A stretch of DNA of 64,000 bases from Triatoma infestans. Taxonomy: Eukaryota > Arthropoda > Insecta > Hemiptera > Reduviidae. Positions 22,816 through 33,703 of the stretch are shown piece by piece. How positions within the stretch are numbered: position 1 is the first letter of the stretch; each line of letters begins with the position of its first letter. The notes beneath the pieces were generated by a model. It was not told the origin of the DNA and ran no database searches. It was given only the letters and a program-made list of their open reading frames with translations. The position numbers were made by a program, and so were the translations under genes. The stretch is from positions 124,001 through 188,000 of the forward strand of contig JAAEAF010000220.1 of NCBI GenBank assembly GCA_011037195.1, read 5' to 3'.

Positions 22816-22999
22816 GAAAATGACATTGCTGAAAAAATACAAAATTGGAGCTAAAGAAGAATGAATTGATACATTTCTACAAGGTAATCTTGGCGTTAGG
22901 TATAGGCATTTGTTGCTTGATGGATAATGGTGAAATCTTTACAGAATATGGCAATTTAAATTTAGATGGAAAAAGGAAGAAAGGAAAAAGACGTCCTCG

Positions 23000-23285
23000 A
23001 TTAACGCGGACCAGATCCATTTTTTAGAGAAGGAAGAAGAAACAGCCTATTACAGATTGCTTGGGGCTGTGAAGAAATTAAATTCAAAACATTCGGTCGG
23101 AACAGGATTTGTGTGAAAGAGCTTAGGCTATTATCCTTTAAGCTTACGGTTCGGATTGCGGTGAATCTTAGGTGGGTTAGACCATGGGTCTGGATTTTTT
23201 GCCCTAGACTCGGTTTGTTATTGTTTTTCTTTAGGGGTCGCTAATGGGCCCCGGGGCCCACAGTCGAATAATAATAAGAAGTCGT
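23000..23285 (+). pseudogene. I-clade non-LTR retrotransposon 3' fragment
   Basis: Matches the terminal part of the element at 51,706-52,697 block by block: ACAGATTGCTTGG, AGAGCTTAGGC, GGTGAATCTTAGGTGGGTTA (versus GGTGAATCATAGATGGGTTA), GTCTGGATTTTT and GGGCCCACAGT. It ends with AATAATAATAAG, again a TAA-type tail. Only the C-terminal and 3'-UTR part survives, with stops. Confidence 0.65.
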
Positions 23286-24062
23286 ATGAATGTTTACAAA
23301 ATAGATTTTTTCCATACAATGAATTTTCATCGATGTTCCAGTGTAGCTGTGAATAGATTCACTATCCCCTGAAGTGCTCTTTCATTATGAATCTCGAATT
23401 AATTCCACAAATCAGCTGATTTAAAAGAATATATATAAATTTTTTTCTTTTTTTGTTCTGATCTTTCCATTTAATAATATTGTAAAGTACAGCATCAGTA
23501 AGTACCACCACCTCAGTAATACCAACATTCAAACGTACACAATGATTACATCCTGTATGCCACACACATGAACAATAGCAAGTATCCAGTGTAACGGACA
23601 AACCAATTGAGTGTCCACTCTGTCTGGTTCTCACTCAATCTCTCACTTAGGACGGACAAACAGTTTGGACGGTTGAACAGATTCACTGCCCATTCTTTAA
23701 TATATATCCGGTAGGGGGGAGGGGGACCAAACCAGGATCTCAAAACAAACATATGAAGGGATATATGAATAGGGCGGGTAGGGAGAGCACTATGCTACTA
23801 ACAATAAAAACTTCATATATATTATATATATCAAATTATACATTCTATGTACATTATCGATATTCTTCTCTCATTCATGTTTACACTTCTTCTTCATCAC
23901 TCGTCCTCGGTTATCACATTCTCTTTTAAAAAGAAAAAGTAAAAATTCTTTATCTTTTTTTGTTTTTGTTGTATAAACTTCCACCATTTGTAATTGGTTT
24001 AATATTCATGGCACATCAAAACTTACATCCGCTACACTGACATTTAACGTTCATTTCGTTTT
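23286..24062. other. Unassigned AT-rich DNA
   Basis: No recognisable element. Contains a G-rich patch (GGTAGGGGGGAGGGGGACC, about 23,711-23,729). Confidence 0.4.
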
Positions 24063-24071
24063 ATTGAAAAA

Positions 24072-24763
24072 TCTGTTGTGAAACACTCACATGACTGTCT
24101 CTTATTCCTGTCAATACAATTATATTGGGGCAAATTTTTTTTAAACTTCAAATTAAGCCAGAAAATTCCCCAAAAAATAGTCCCACTTGTGGATAACCTG
24201 TTTTCCTGAAAATTGGAATTTCTAGCAAGGATTCAAATGAGGAACCGTATACTGTATTGAAGTTGCACTTTACAGAAAATATTAAACTATACTGTTTCCA
24301 CAGAATCCCCAAAAAATCAATTTTCCCGGGTAAATGTTTCAAATAAAAGCGATAGGTATTTATGTATGTAGAATATACTTGATGTTTTATGAAAATCATT
24401 AGAGCCGTTTTTCAAATAATGGTCAGGAACTGAAACAAAAAAAAAATCATTCAGTAAAGTAGCACTTCCGGTTGATGGATTTTGACTGCGAACTTAGTTC
24501 GGATGCGAAGGTATAACCTAAAATGGAATAACCAAATTTGAACTTGCTGCGATTTTTTCGTTTTTGAATATTATGTTCATACATATATATATATACACAA
24601 AATATATATATGTATATATATATATACACACAACACACTCATACAGATCATTCACTAAAAACAATGTCTCCATACTCAGGTACCGACCAAACTTGCATTT
24701 CCGTGAAATTCGAAAATTTGACATGGTCGCAATATTTTTCACTCACCAGCAGAAAAAGAAAGT
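24072..24763 (+). repeat. AGTAAGAGAAAGT-family repeat, complete copy
   Basis: The left end ATCTGTTGTGAAACACTCAC (24,071) has the box at 24,094-24,106; the right box AGAAAAAGAAAGT is at 24,751-24,763. One clear module is present (GCACTTCCGGTTGATGGATT, 24,461). A TA/CA microsatellite (24,572-24,635) lies at the family's standard position. Confidence 0.85.
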
Positions 24764-27149
24764 CAAAAAACATGTTTTTCATAGTAATTATAGCGTCTAA
24801 GCTTGCACTTTTTGGCCGAACTTGTATTCTAAAAAATCTGATACAAGTGTATTATTGCATACGTATGCATATTATGTATTCTGGAAGTGAAAGAGAAAGT
24901 CAAATAAATAGGGAAACAACATATAAAAAAAAACCTTTTAAAAATACAACAAACATGTTTTAAGGTCACTAGTTCGCTATCCAGATGGCAGTGCAATCAA
25001 CTCTTTTTTTCTTTTTTTTAACAAAATGTCAAAGTGATAAAGATGGTCATTGTTCGTTAACACCTTGAACTATTTAGGTTTGCTAGGTTAATGGCTGAAT
25101 TCTTTTTTTATTTATTTTTGTTGACTTCTGCTTTAAAAGCAAGGTTAACAAAGTGGGGAGAAACTTAGAATAAGTGGGGGAGTTCAATGTAAATTACTTA
25201 ATTTTCAATTTAGATTATGGCGAAAGCTATAAAGTAAAGCATAGGTGGGGGCCAGCCAATACAGCTGACATAATTCTAAATCAAATCAGCTGATCCCTAA
25301 TCATTTCTTTCTCTAACTCACTGGAAGAGCAATTATTGCAATATCGCGTCAAATTTTCTAAATTTAGTTTCAAATGTATATATTTTTTTTTTTAGGTCTA
25401 TTGGGTCAGAAAAAGTGGTTTAAAAATAAAAAATTGGTCCGTTTATCGGGTACTTAAAACACGAACAACCATAGAAAGTTTAAATCAATTCTATATTTGT
25501 TTAAACGACTCCGATGAATTTTCTTTTAACTTTGTACACTGGAAAAGCGCAATTTAGTGGGGCTCTAATAGTGTGACGATGTTATTTATTTATTTATTTT
25601 ATAACCCTAACCTGGGCACCGCAACTTAAAGTATTACGTGAAGTGGCATAAAGTAATCAATACTTGAAGTCTAAAAGAATGTTAGGATTATACATAATTT
25701 TGGCCAAGTACTATTTAATCCGAATTTAGCGAGCTCAACTGTACTTCATATTTACTTGAAAATGAGTGATAGAACGGATGAAATTGTTTCATACATCATT
25801 ATTTAAGACCTGATTACTCGAACCACTCTTTTGTTTTTTTGAAGTTATCTATAAGGGGAAGCAATGGCAAGGATATCGTATCAAATTTGGAGCCTAAAGT
25901 CGCTATCAACGGGTCATATGTAACCCGTAGTGCATACTGTGAAATCTACTACTGTAGATATATTAGCCATGCAATGCACTGCAGTTCCCTGTTGGACAAT
26001 ACCTGCAACATATAAAGTGTTAAAAAAAATAGTTAGGAAGATGTGCCAACCGCATTCGGGCAATCCTATTGAAACAAATACCGCATAGTGGTGTGCCTAG
26101 TTGTGGGCTGTAACGCAGTGAACGTGTTAAGTTTGCTCGTTTCTGGAAACTTAAAAATATAGTAGGATGGTTTGTAAAATTGATAATAGAGTAACTTACT
26201 TCTGAAGTAAACAAATTCAAAGAACTTTGCAGTTGGCATAGAGTTAAAATAGTTGATAGCCCTGGGCTGTGCCATTTCTAATAACTACGGAAAAGTCAGT
26301 CAAGTGAATTATCTAGCAATGGAAAATTTAACAGGATGAAAAAAAGTAACGAGTTTATTCTCATCGGAGAAAATAATGCTGCAAATGTTACATGACATTC
26401 ATCCTTAATTATTTAGTAATGTTGTTTTATGAGGCTAAATCATATTTCATATTCATATAAAGCTTTCAAACATGATAAAGTAGTGGGGAACTAAAGTGAT
26501 GGTACCGTGATGTAAATTGAAGTCGAAAAAAGGATATGTACAAATATAACTTTTCAGCAAGTTAAATTTTTTTTTTTAAATCAGGGGCTCCCCTAACTAG
26601 AATGTCTCCATGAATCAGAGCTCCCTATATATTTATGTAATGTATGCTGTTATATTTGCACATTTTATTTTTGTTAAATCATTTATGTGAAATCTCAAGA
26701 ATGATTTATTTTTAACACTCTTCCATTATAGAAAAAAAAAAATCTGAAAATAGGAAAAAAGATACTCCTGGATTACATGTATATATATAATGCTAGTTAA
26801 TTTACAATGTGAACAAAGAACTCAAAATAAAGTATATAAGAAATATTAATAGCATAACAAAGAAATTAAAAATAATTCTCACAGTTCAATGAGAGGAATA
26901 TGGCTGCAACGAGTTGTATAAACAATTAATTTCTGGGATATAAAATGTATAATAATATAATGATGGTGTATAAATTCTGGAATATAAAATAATATTTGAT
27001 TATTTCTTGAATTTTGATGGGGAGAAACTCTTTAAAATGCAAAGTATCTATTAATTCTTAATAGAACTTGTGTTTTATTGCCTATTTTTACATATTTAAT
27101 TATTTAATGGAATCTATGAAATTTCATTTTATTATATCTCCTTTATTCG
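24764..27149. other. AT-rich DNA with one family fragment, otherwise unassigned
   Basis: 25,300-25,380 is a reverse-orientation right-end fragment of the AGTAAGAGAAAGT family (ATTGCAATATCGCGTCAAAT). The remainder shows no coding domain, RNA gene or element boundary. Short ORFs near 26,020-26,275 have no recognisable product. Confidence 0.45.
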
Positions 27150-27930
27150 TGGTCCCCAAACTGACATCTCACGGATCGCCGTTAGAAAGTCGTAGCCTCC
27201 GCTTTCCAAAAAAGCTCAGCTCCAACAGATTTCTTTGAACAGGAAACTCAAAAGTGATATTACGTTTAGATCCCACCGGTATCTGACACGAAGGTTTCAG
27301 TCAAAATCCAACAACCGGAAGTGCGACTTTATTGAATGTTTTCTTCAGTTTTCCGCGATTTTCTAGAAAAATGGTTCCAAATATTTTTCTTTAAATTTCC
27401 TATACTAACTTACTCACGTAAATATCTATCCCTTTAATTTAAAATTTTCTGGGGGAAATGATTTTTGACGAGTTCTGTGGAAAGTTTTTCTCTAAAGTAC
27501 CAATTAAGTACAATGTATTGTATAAAAGCTTTGATGGAATTCTAATTTTGAAAAAATCAGCTGACCGGAAGTGTAACTTTACTGAGCTTTTTTTTTTTTG
27601 GAATTATCTCGAGAGTGAGCTAAAAAGATTTTCTTCAAATGGAATGCTAACCACGTTGATGTAAAACTATCACTTTTATCTGAAACATCCCCTCCCCAAA
27701 AAAGCTATTAGGTAATTTTGCGGAATGTGTGGTGTTAAACTTCAAATATATGTGGTTGGTTCAATGTTTTTGACACGCTATTTATATCCCTGTCTGCTTG
27801 GGTTGATAGGTTGGTACTTGACCACCCACCCCCACCACCTCTATATTTATGTTAGGAAAATGGGCAAAATTTGAAGTTTACAAAAATGTATTAAATGGAG
27901 CGAGAGAAAGTGTGTGAGTGTTAAATATCA
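27150..27930 (-). repeat. AGTAAGAGAAAGT-family repeat, reverse orientation
   Basis: Two reversed modules (CAACAACCGGAAGTGCGACT at about 27,327; CAGCTGACCGGAAGTGTAAC at about 27,558), then the reversed left end GCGAGAGAAAGTGTGTGAGT (27,900). The right-end hairpin is missing. Confidence 0.8.
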
Positions 27931-28469
27931 ATTACAAACTAAATTTGTCCAACAATGAGTTACAGTTATTTTACGACAGGTAAAAAAAAAAAAATGTAAA
28001 TATTTCAACTTTTGTTTAAAACTTTTTAAAAAAGTATTAACATGTTAACTGTACTACGTTCTTCTTCATCAATAGTGGCGGGGGGGGAGGGGTCCAGTTA
28101 ATTATTCCAAAAAGAAAAAAAAACATAGTAATCAAATACACAAAGCGTGGGAGGAAACCTTTTTCATTGTTCGATATCATATTTCATTTTCATTCAACAT
28201 CTTTAATACATGAATTAAAATTAGCGGTATTATAATAGCTAGCCATTAAAACTGAAACAATCATTGTATTATTAACAAAGGAGAGACAGAGAGAGTGGCT
28301 AAATGGAGGGGATATGAGACATTTGAGTCGAGTTCTTGAGTACTATCTATGAGAATATATATAGACAGCTGATTACCTTCAAAACAGCTGATTTTTTTTA
28401 AAAACTAGATCAGAATCAGCTGATTAATTAAAATAAATTATTTCTTAAAAAGAAACTCCTTTTAATACA
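27931..28469. other. Unassigned AT-rich DNA
   Basis: Contains several AATCAGCTGATT-like palindromes (28,367, 28,384 and 28,417) and a G-run (28,080-28,090). No gene was seen. Confidence 0.4.
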
Positions 28470-29360
28470 ATTATATATAAATGAGAAATTTTCTTTAAAC
28501 CCAAACTTTACGTATTTGTCCTAATATAAAAAATATAGACGTGGTGGGGGATAAGTACCAACCTATTAATCTTGGAAGGTAGAGAAGTGATGATTATATT
28601 ATGTCCCAGTAGAGCGCTCTAAAAACACGAAATCAACTATGTAATATTTGAAATTAACGCCAACAAATTCCGCACAACTATCTGAAATAATTTTTTTTTC
28701 AAAAAATGTTTGAAATAAAAGTAATACGTTTTCATCTGTGAAGTTAGCATACCAAGTTTACACAAAATCGTTGTAACCATTTTCATGAAAACTTCCAAAA
28801 AATTCAAAATCGTACTCCATAAAGTTGCACTTTTGTTAATCGATTTTCATTAAATTTGGAATTCTATCAATACTTCAAATATGATTAATATTATGTAGGT
28901 GGTAAAATCATGTATTATACTGAAGTGGTACTTTAGAGGAAAGCATAATGCTACTGTTCCCCTCAAAAAATCAATTTAACTGAGAAAATATTTCAAAGAA
29001 AAGTGATATGTGTGTAGATAGTGTGCAAAGTTTAAAGGAAATCATTGGAGCAGTTTTCTAGAAAATTATGAAAAACTAAGAAATAAATATCAGTGATGAA
29101 TTTTGCCCGAAATCTTCGTGCCTGATGCAGTGATAATGCCTAAAAGGAATATCAACTTTGAGCTTCCTGTAACTTTTCGTTTTTGAGTTATTCTATTAAT
29201 ACACACACACACACACATACACACACACAAAGATCATTCGTTAAAAACATTTTTTTCTATTCAGGAGGCAGCGTAACATGTATTTCCAGTGAAAACTCAA
29301 TTTCGAAAATCTGGTAAGATTGCAATACTTCCTGTTACCAGGAGTACGTGGAAGTAACTT
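28470..29360 (+). repeat. AGTAAGAGAAAGT-family repeat, two modules
   Basis: Module anchors TTTACACAAAATCGTTG (28,757) and TTTAAAGGAAATCATTG (29,031) are 274 bp apart. A (CA)n microsatellite follows at 29,200-29,230. The right end is TCAATTTCGAAAATCTGG, TTGCAATACTTCCTGTTACC. The left box is not recognisable. Confidence 0.8.
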
Positions 29361-29759
29361 GTTCAGTACTAAAACATTAACTAGAATATACAATAATATT
29401 TCCACTTACCAGGTGGTAGTAAGAGAAAATTTTGATCACAAAATTGGTATGTCCACGAAAACTGCTTTGCTGAACTGTGAATAAAAGTTCATCCCGGTGA
29501 GATTTACCTTTCTAAAGTGGAACGTTATTGTGGGGGCGGGGCGATGGAGAATAGAAAGACAGCATTATAAACCCTAACACATTTATTTGATACATTCTTT
29601 TCTGGATATATTGATTTTAGGGTATTCTGAAGAATCTATGACGTTAGATTTACAAATATTGGCGCTGTCTTTTGGCCTACAATATAATCACTTCAAACAC
29701 TACTTGCCATAGGTTATTAATCAATATGTAATCTCACCGCCTTTATATTTATGTGAAAA

Positions 29760-30250
29760 ATGTGCTAAAAACACTCATACGACTTTCTGTTCAAATTAGA
29801 TGTAAAATGAGAAAATTTTCTTTAAACTGGAGGGTTCCAATCTACCAATTCAAGCAGGTAGTGAAATGAAGAGCACGCCAATAACATAGAAACAACTTGA
29901 TATATTGGAAATTTAACGTCACAAATTACGCAGCTATCTCAAGTCGAATTTTTTTTTTCTGAAAAAGGTTTCAAATGAAAACTTCCCAAGTAATTTTCGA
30001 GAAAATTCAAAAAACTCAAAAACCTATTATGTGAACTCGAAAGTGCTTTAACCAATTATCTTTAAATTTGGAATTTTACTGGAATGCTTGTAATGTAGGT
30101 AGATTAGTATTATATAATAGTGGTACTAACCGTATATTGTACTGAACTAACAGTTTAGAGAAAAGCTCCAAAAATATCACTTTTCCTGGGAAAATGTTTC
30201 AAAATAAAAATGATACATGTTTCTGTAAGTACGAAATTTAAAGAAAATCG
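29760..30250 (+). repeat. AGTAAGAGAAAGT-family repeat, 5' half (split by Jockey)
   Basis: The left end is CTAAAAACACTCATACGACTTTCTGTTC (split here as CTAAAAACACTCATACGACT and TTCTGTTC). Modules run to TTTAAAGAAAATCG (30,237-30,250). The missing half, starting GAAAATCGTTGGAGCCGTTT, is at 38,513-38,757, beyond the Jockey insertion. Confidence 0.8.
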
Positions 30251-30420
30251 GAGATCCAGCTGATCGCTTGATTAGTGAAATTCTGTATTTTTTGCTCTCT
30301 AAAATAAAAATCTTTACTGATATATTTAAGAGTATTTAAAAGTGAAAAATAAGACAATTGAAAAACGAATAACCCCCGAAAAAAGGGAGAACAAAGAAAA
30401 TACCAAGTTCACTCATCAAA

Positions 30421-31779
30421 ATGAGCAGCAAGAGAGAAGAAGCTGTTACTCAATGGGTTCAAGAAATTTTAGTTAATCAGCAAGGAAATACTATCGATGA
30501 GGGTGAGTATAGTGCCCCTATTGCTTATAAAAAACCTAGAACAACTCAACCATTCAAAATTTTGGACTTAAACTCAAATAATAATTTTCCACGGCCAACT
30601 AGAATTGAAAAAGAAGAAATGCAGAATGACCAAACAATACACTCTCGTAACCAAAAAACATATGTTTATAATAGTCCAAAAAAGCAACACATAATAAATA
30701 TGCACCTTTAACTGATATTGAACCGGACGAACCACATACAACAAATAACTCAAATAAACAAACAAAAATACCACCAATTTTTAGAATGGGTACAGAAAAT
30801 TATCAATCTGTTATCGAAGAAATTAAAAATACAATTGGCACATCTTTCGAGACACAATTATGCAAAAATAAATTGAAAATAATATTAAAAAATTCAGACG
30901 ATTATAGGAAATTAACAAAATTGTACGACAATTCAGGCACAAAATATTATGCATTTGTAAATCCCGAAGACAAAAAATTGTCAGTTATAATAAGGGGTAT
31001 ACCATATTCAGTAACTGAGTAGGAAATATTTGACTAATTAAAAGAAAATTACCCAATAATCTCAGTAACGAGGCTGATGAATAAAAAATATGAACCACCT
31101 GTTCCAACTCCTTCATGCGCAATTGTTCTGGAAAATGATAATAAAGGAAGAGCAATATTCCAATTAACTCGTCTCTACTACTCAGTAGTCACAGCAGAGC
31201 CCAGAAAAAAGACAACTCGTATTCCACAGTGCACGAATTGTCAGCAATATGGCCACACCAATAACTATTGTCGATTCGACCCTAAATGCGTAAAATGCGC
31301 GGGCGATCATCACTTTTCTGTTTGTCCAAACCGTCAGCTAGAAACTCCGAAATGCACTAATTGCATTTACCATAACCACAACAACCAGAAACCACACAGC
31401 CAACTTCAGCAAGTGCCAAACATTAATCAACCTCATGAACAGAAATAGATCACGTCAAACAAGAGAAAACACGGCATCAAGAACCAGCAACACTCTTCAA
31501 GACTCTCCATCCAGAATCAACACCAAATATGTCATTACTGAGGACCATGAACATAACGGAACTACTTCAACCAGATCAATTCCTAACTACTGGACACAAG
31601 AAAGAAAAACAAGTAGGCCGCCTAATCAAAATTCTAACACTTCTTCCGAACCTAACACTCTAATCAAACTCATAAAAGATCTACTTCTACAAATAATCAC
31701 TCCTTTTATCCCACACCTAAAAGAATTAATCTCCAACTTGATACAAAGCTTCATTTTCTCTAACAATGGACAACCATAG
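30421..31779 (+). pseudogene. Jockey ORF1 (gag-like RNA-binding protein), broken
   Basis: The likely start is the ATG at 30,421. The frame is open to 30,711, shifts, continues at 30,786-31,022 (ending in an in-frame stop, with VIIRGIPYSVTE, typical of the PRE/RRM-like domain before the knuckles), then runs at 31,077-31,448 and shifts again to finish at 31,779. The 31,077 segment holds the diagnostic knuckles CTNCQQYGHTNNYC and CVKCAGDHHFSVC, then CTNC, as in Jockey-clade gag. ORF1 overlaps the ORF2 ATG (31,766) by 14 bases, a usual arrangement. At least two frameshifts and one stop make it non-functional. Confidence 0.85.
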
Positions 31780-31890
31780 ACTGCTTCCTACTCACAACTT
31801 AACAGTAGTAAACTGGAACGCTAACGGACTAAAAACACGAACGTCTATATTCTCTGACTTCCTTACTAGATACAACATTGACATAGCATG
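31766..31890 (+). pseudogene. Jockey ORF2, N-terminal end of endonuclease
   Basis: From ATG 31,766 the frame reads into VVNWNANGLKTRTSIFSDFL, the start of the APE-type endonuclease (the WNANGL block, whose Asn is catalytic in this family). It is cut at 31,890 by the LTR-like element. It resumes at 33,653 and, after the RTE insertion, at 35,815. Confidence 0.85.
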
Positions 31891-32010
31891 TGTTACGCTG
31901 TAACAAATTTTACGCGCTCGCCCCCCCACCCCCAAGAATTTACTAGTTAAAAAGCTGTTAAGATAGTGGTTAGGTATTAGAATTAGGATAATTTATTGTA
32001 AGTTAGTCTA

Positions 32011-32095
32011 AGTAGGTTTAGGATAAGTTTAGCTTAAGTTAGGTTTAGGATAAGTTTACTCTATGTTAGGTTTAGGATAAGTTCACTTTATGTTA
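32011..32095. repeat. Minisatellite in the LTR-like element
   Basis: About three units of a 27-30-bp repeat built on GTTAGGTTTAGGATAAGTTT, the last two best conserved. Confidence 0.85.
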
Positions 32096-32766
32096 GTAAA
32101 CCCGGTTTCACGCTGCGGCGGATCAATCACCCTCCTAAGGGAAGCACCAGCTTCAAACTCGGAAGAGGATTTTGCCAGGATACGAAGTTTCAAAAGAAGA
32201 AAAGAAACTGCAAGTAGTCTGTGTCTTTGTGTGTTCGGGGAAATAATTCCTCATAATTGTGTACTAACCAGGCCTGGGAAGGGAATAAAATTAATTAAAA
32301 TTGAACCAGAAAAACTCGATTTTGGGTGTAAATTTAATGTGTGAAAGAGAGCTCTAATTAGGTTAAACTATATGTGTAATTATTTAATTAATATAATATA
32401 AGATTAGGGTTTTTTCTGTTGTTATTTTTTTTCTCTTTTTCTTTTTTTTACTTTTTTTTACTTTCGCTATTCTTTTGAATTGTTTTGGAGAGATAAATTT
32501 TTTGTTTTCTTATGGTACATATGTAAATAGTTATAATTAGGTTACTGTTTCAGTGGTTTCTTTTCTTTAATTTGTATTATTGCAAGAGAGGAAGATTTAA
32601 TGTATTTAAAGGCGGAGAATTTACTTATTAAAACCATGTATTCTGAGTATAACTGTGAATAATCAATTGCATTTCCCTGTTTTCTTTTCCCTAACCCATT
32701 TCTTAACAGCATTAAACAGATAGGTATTAGAGACATTTTCCGTGGTAGCCTGCTTCATTTTGTGGT

Positions 32767-32804
32767 CATCGACCGGTTTCGGGCGTTCGCCCATCTTCAG
32801 GATG
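32767..32804 (-). ncRNA. Hammerhead ribozyme core, left arm
   Basis: The exact mirror of the right-arm motif on the minus strand, with the same core CTGAAGA, stem II, GAAA and GTC. Two ribozymes therefore face each other within one palindrome. A transcript across the whole element could instead fold into an 87-bp hairpin that masks both. Confidence 0.65.
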
Positions 32805-32880
32805 CGTTTTTCAGACTAACTGAGTTAGTGTGAAACTAAGTTTCTGTACGAGCCTGTGTTGGCACACTGTCTGAAAAACG

Positions 32881-32918
32881 CATCCTGAAGATGGGCGAAC
32901 GCCCGAAACCGGTCGATG
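32881..32918 (+). ncRNA. Hammerhead ribozyme core, right arm
   Basis: Order on the plus strand: stem I strand CATC (32,881-32,884), CTGAAGA (32,885-32,891, consensus CUGANGA), stem II GGGC/GCCC with a GAAC loop, core GAAA (32,905-32,908), a very short stem III (ACCGGT, self-complementary), cleavage triplet GTC (predicted cut after 32,914), stem I strand GATG (32,915-32,918). All core positions fit. The self-complementary stem III suits the dimeric hammerheads described in Penelope-like elements. Confidence 0.7.
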
Positions 32919-33019
32919 ACCACAAAATGAAGCAGGCTACCACGGAAAATGTCTCTGATGCTTTCCAGCTCTGCGGAACCAACTACCACAACAGATAGGT
33001 ATTAATTAAATTAAGACGG

Positions 33020-33103
33020 GTGACCGGCAGGTAAAGGAGTAGCTGTGAGGGCTAAGGCGCTGGTCTGACAACGCTTAGATCACAGGTTCGAGTGACCGTC
33101 AGG
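33020..33103 (+). pseudogene. tRNA-like sequence (SINE head or tRNA pseudogene)
   Basis: Contains an A-box-like TAGCTGTGAGGG (33,040), the phrase GCTAAGGCGCTGGTCTGACA seen around the D and anticodon arms of class II tRNAs, and a B-box-like GGTTCGAGTGA (33,085). The acceptor stem does not close. It is framed by near-identical TGACCGGCAGG (33,021) and TGACCGTCAGG (33,093). T-rich sequence follows. Confidence 0.45.
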
Positions 33104-33396
33104 AATTTTTTTTATTTTTTTTAATTTATTTATTCTTCCTCTTTCACTTTTTTTTTTCATTTTATTTAATTACAGCTTCTCATAGAACCAATAAATTTTA
33201 ATTTTAATTATTATATGGTAATAATTCGTTATATTATAAAGAAATATTTCAGGGTATTGGGACCTTTTGGTTTTGTAGTGGACTTATTTATGAAGACAGA
33301 ATATAATTCATTTATCGATTTTATTTTTATTATTTTATTAACGTTATTTCGGTAATTCCTTACTACCTTTCCTTTCCTTCCCCATTTCTTTCTTCC

Positions 33397-33703
33397 TTCC
33401 TCTTTCTCCGACACTTCCTTTCTTTTATTTCCTTTTTTTTTATGTTGCTTCGTTGATAATTATTTTTTTTTCTTTTTCATTTTTCTGTTCTGCCTTAAGG
33501 CGTTAGAGCAGGATAAAGGTTTCACTATTCCACAAAAACAGTGTGGCGCCCAACTACAACCTCTTGGAATAGATTTCCCCTAACTCTCTGAACTCCCCCC
33601 ATCTTCTCTGAGCTAGACGGGGACCCTCTAGTCTTGTGGAGGCGGCGTAACACATGTATTACTGAAACACATCTTACCTCTACTGACCGACTCAAAATAC
33701 CAG
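33397..33703. repeat. 307-bp direct repeat, upstream copy
   Basis: Comprises the last 256 bp of the LTR-like element, its CATG and about 50 bp of Jockey ORF2. It is repeated at 35,559-35,865 with two mismatches by eye (at GAGCTA/GGGCTA and GACTC/GATTC). It flanks the RTE insertion exactly. Confidence 0.9.

Larger units (their letters stand above)
32730..32989. mobile_element. Palindromic ribozyme-bearing element, 260 bp
   Basis: Two 87-bp arms (32,730-32,816 and 32,869-32,955) are exact reverse complements as far as I can read, around a 52-bp spacer, with a 34-bp tail. The whole is bounded by the 15-bp direct repeat AACAGATAGGTATTA (32,715-32,729 and 32,990-33,004). Each arm carries a complete hammerhead core, one per strand. 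The arm sequence ACAAAATGAAGCAGGCTA relates it to the fragment at 4,076. It looks like an inverted dimer of a Penelope-like LTR or retrozyme unit that was retrotransposed into the LTR-like element. Confidence 0.7.
31891..33652. mobile_element. LTR-like insertion (solo LTR or LTR-flanked remnant), 1762 bp
   Basis: Starts TGTTACGC and ends GCGTAACA, perfect 8-bp inverted termini of TG...CA type. It is flanked by the 4-bp duplication CATG (31,887-31,890 and 33,653-33,656) within the Jockey endonuclease frame. It contains a minisatellite (32,011-32,095), the palindromic 260-bp insertion (32,730-32,989), a tRNA-like block (33,020-33,103), long T-rich tracts and, 100 bp before its end, TGGCGCCCAACTACAACC, which resembles a primer-binding-site phrase although it lies inside the element. 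No gag or pol domain is visible. A long solo LTR is the best reading; a DNA element with short inverted repeats is less likely. Confidence 0.65.

Noticed and set aside
24447..24963. Overlapping ORFs rich in Tyr/Ile around 24,450-24,960
   Set aside because: Translations of the TA/CA microsatellite inside a family repeat; no protein signature.
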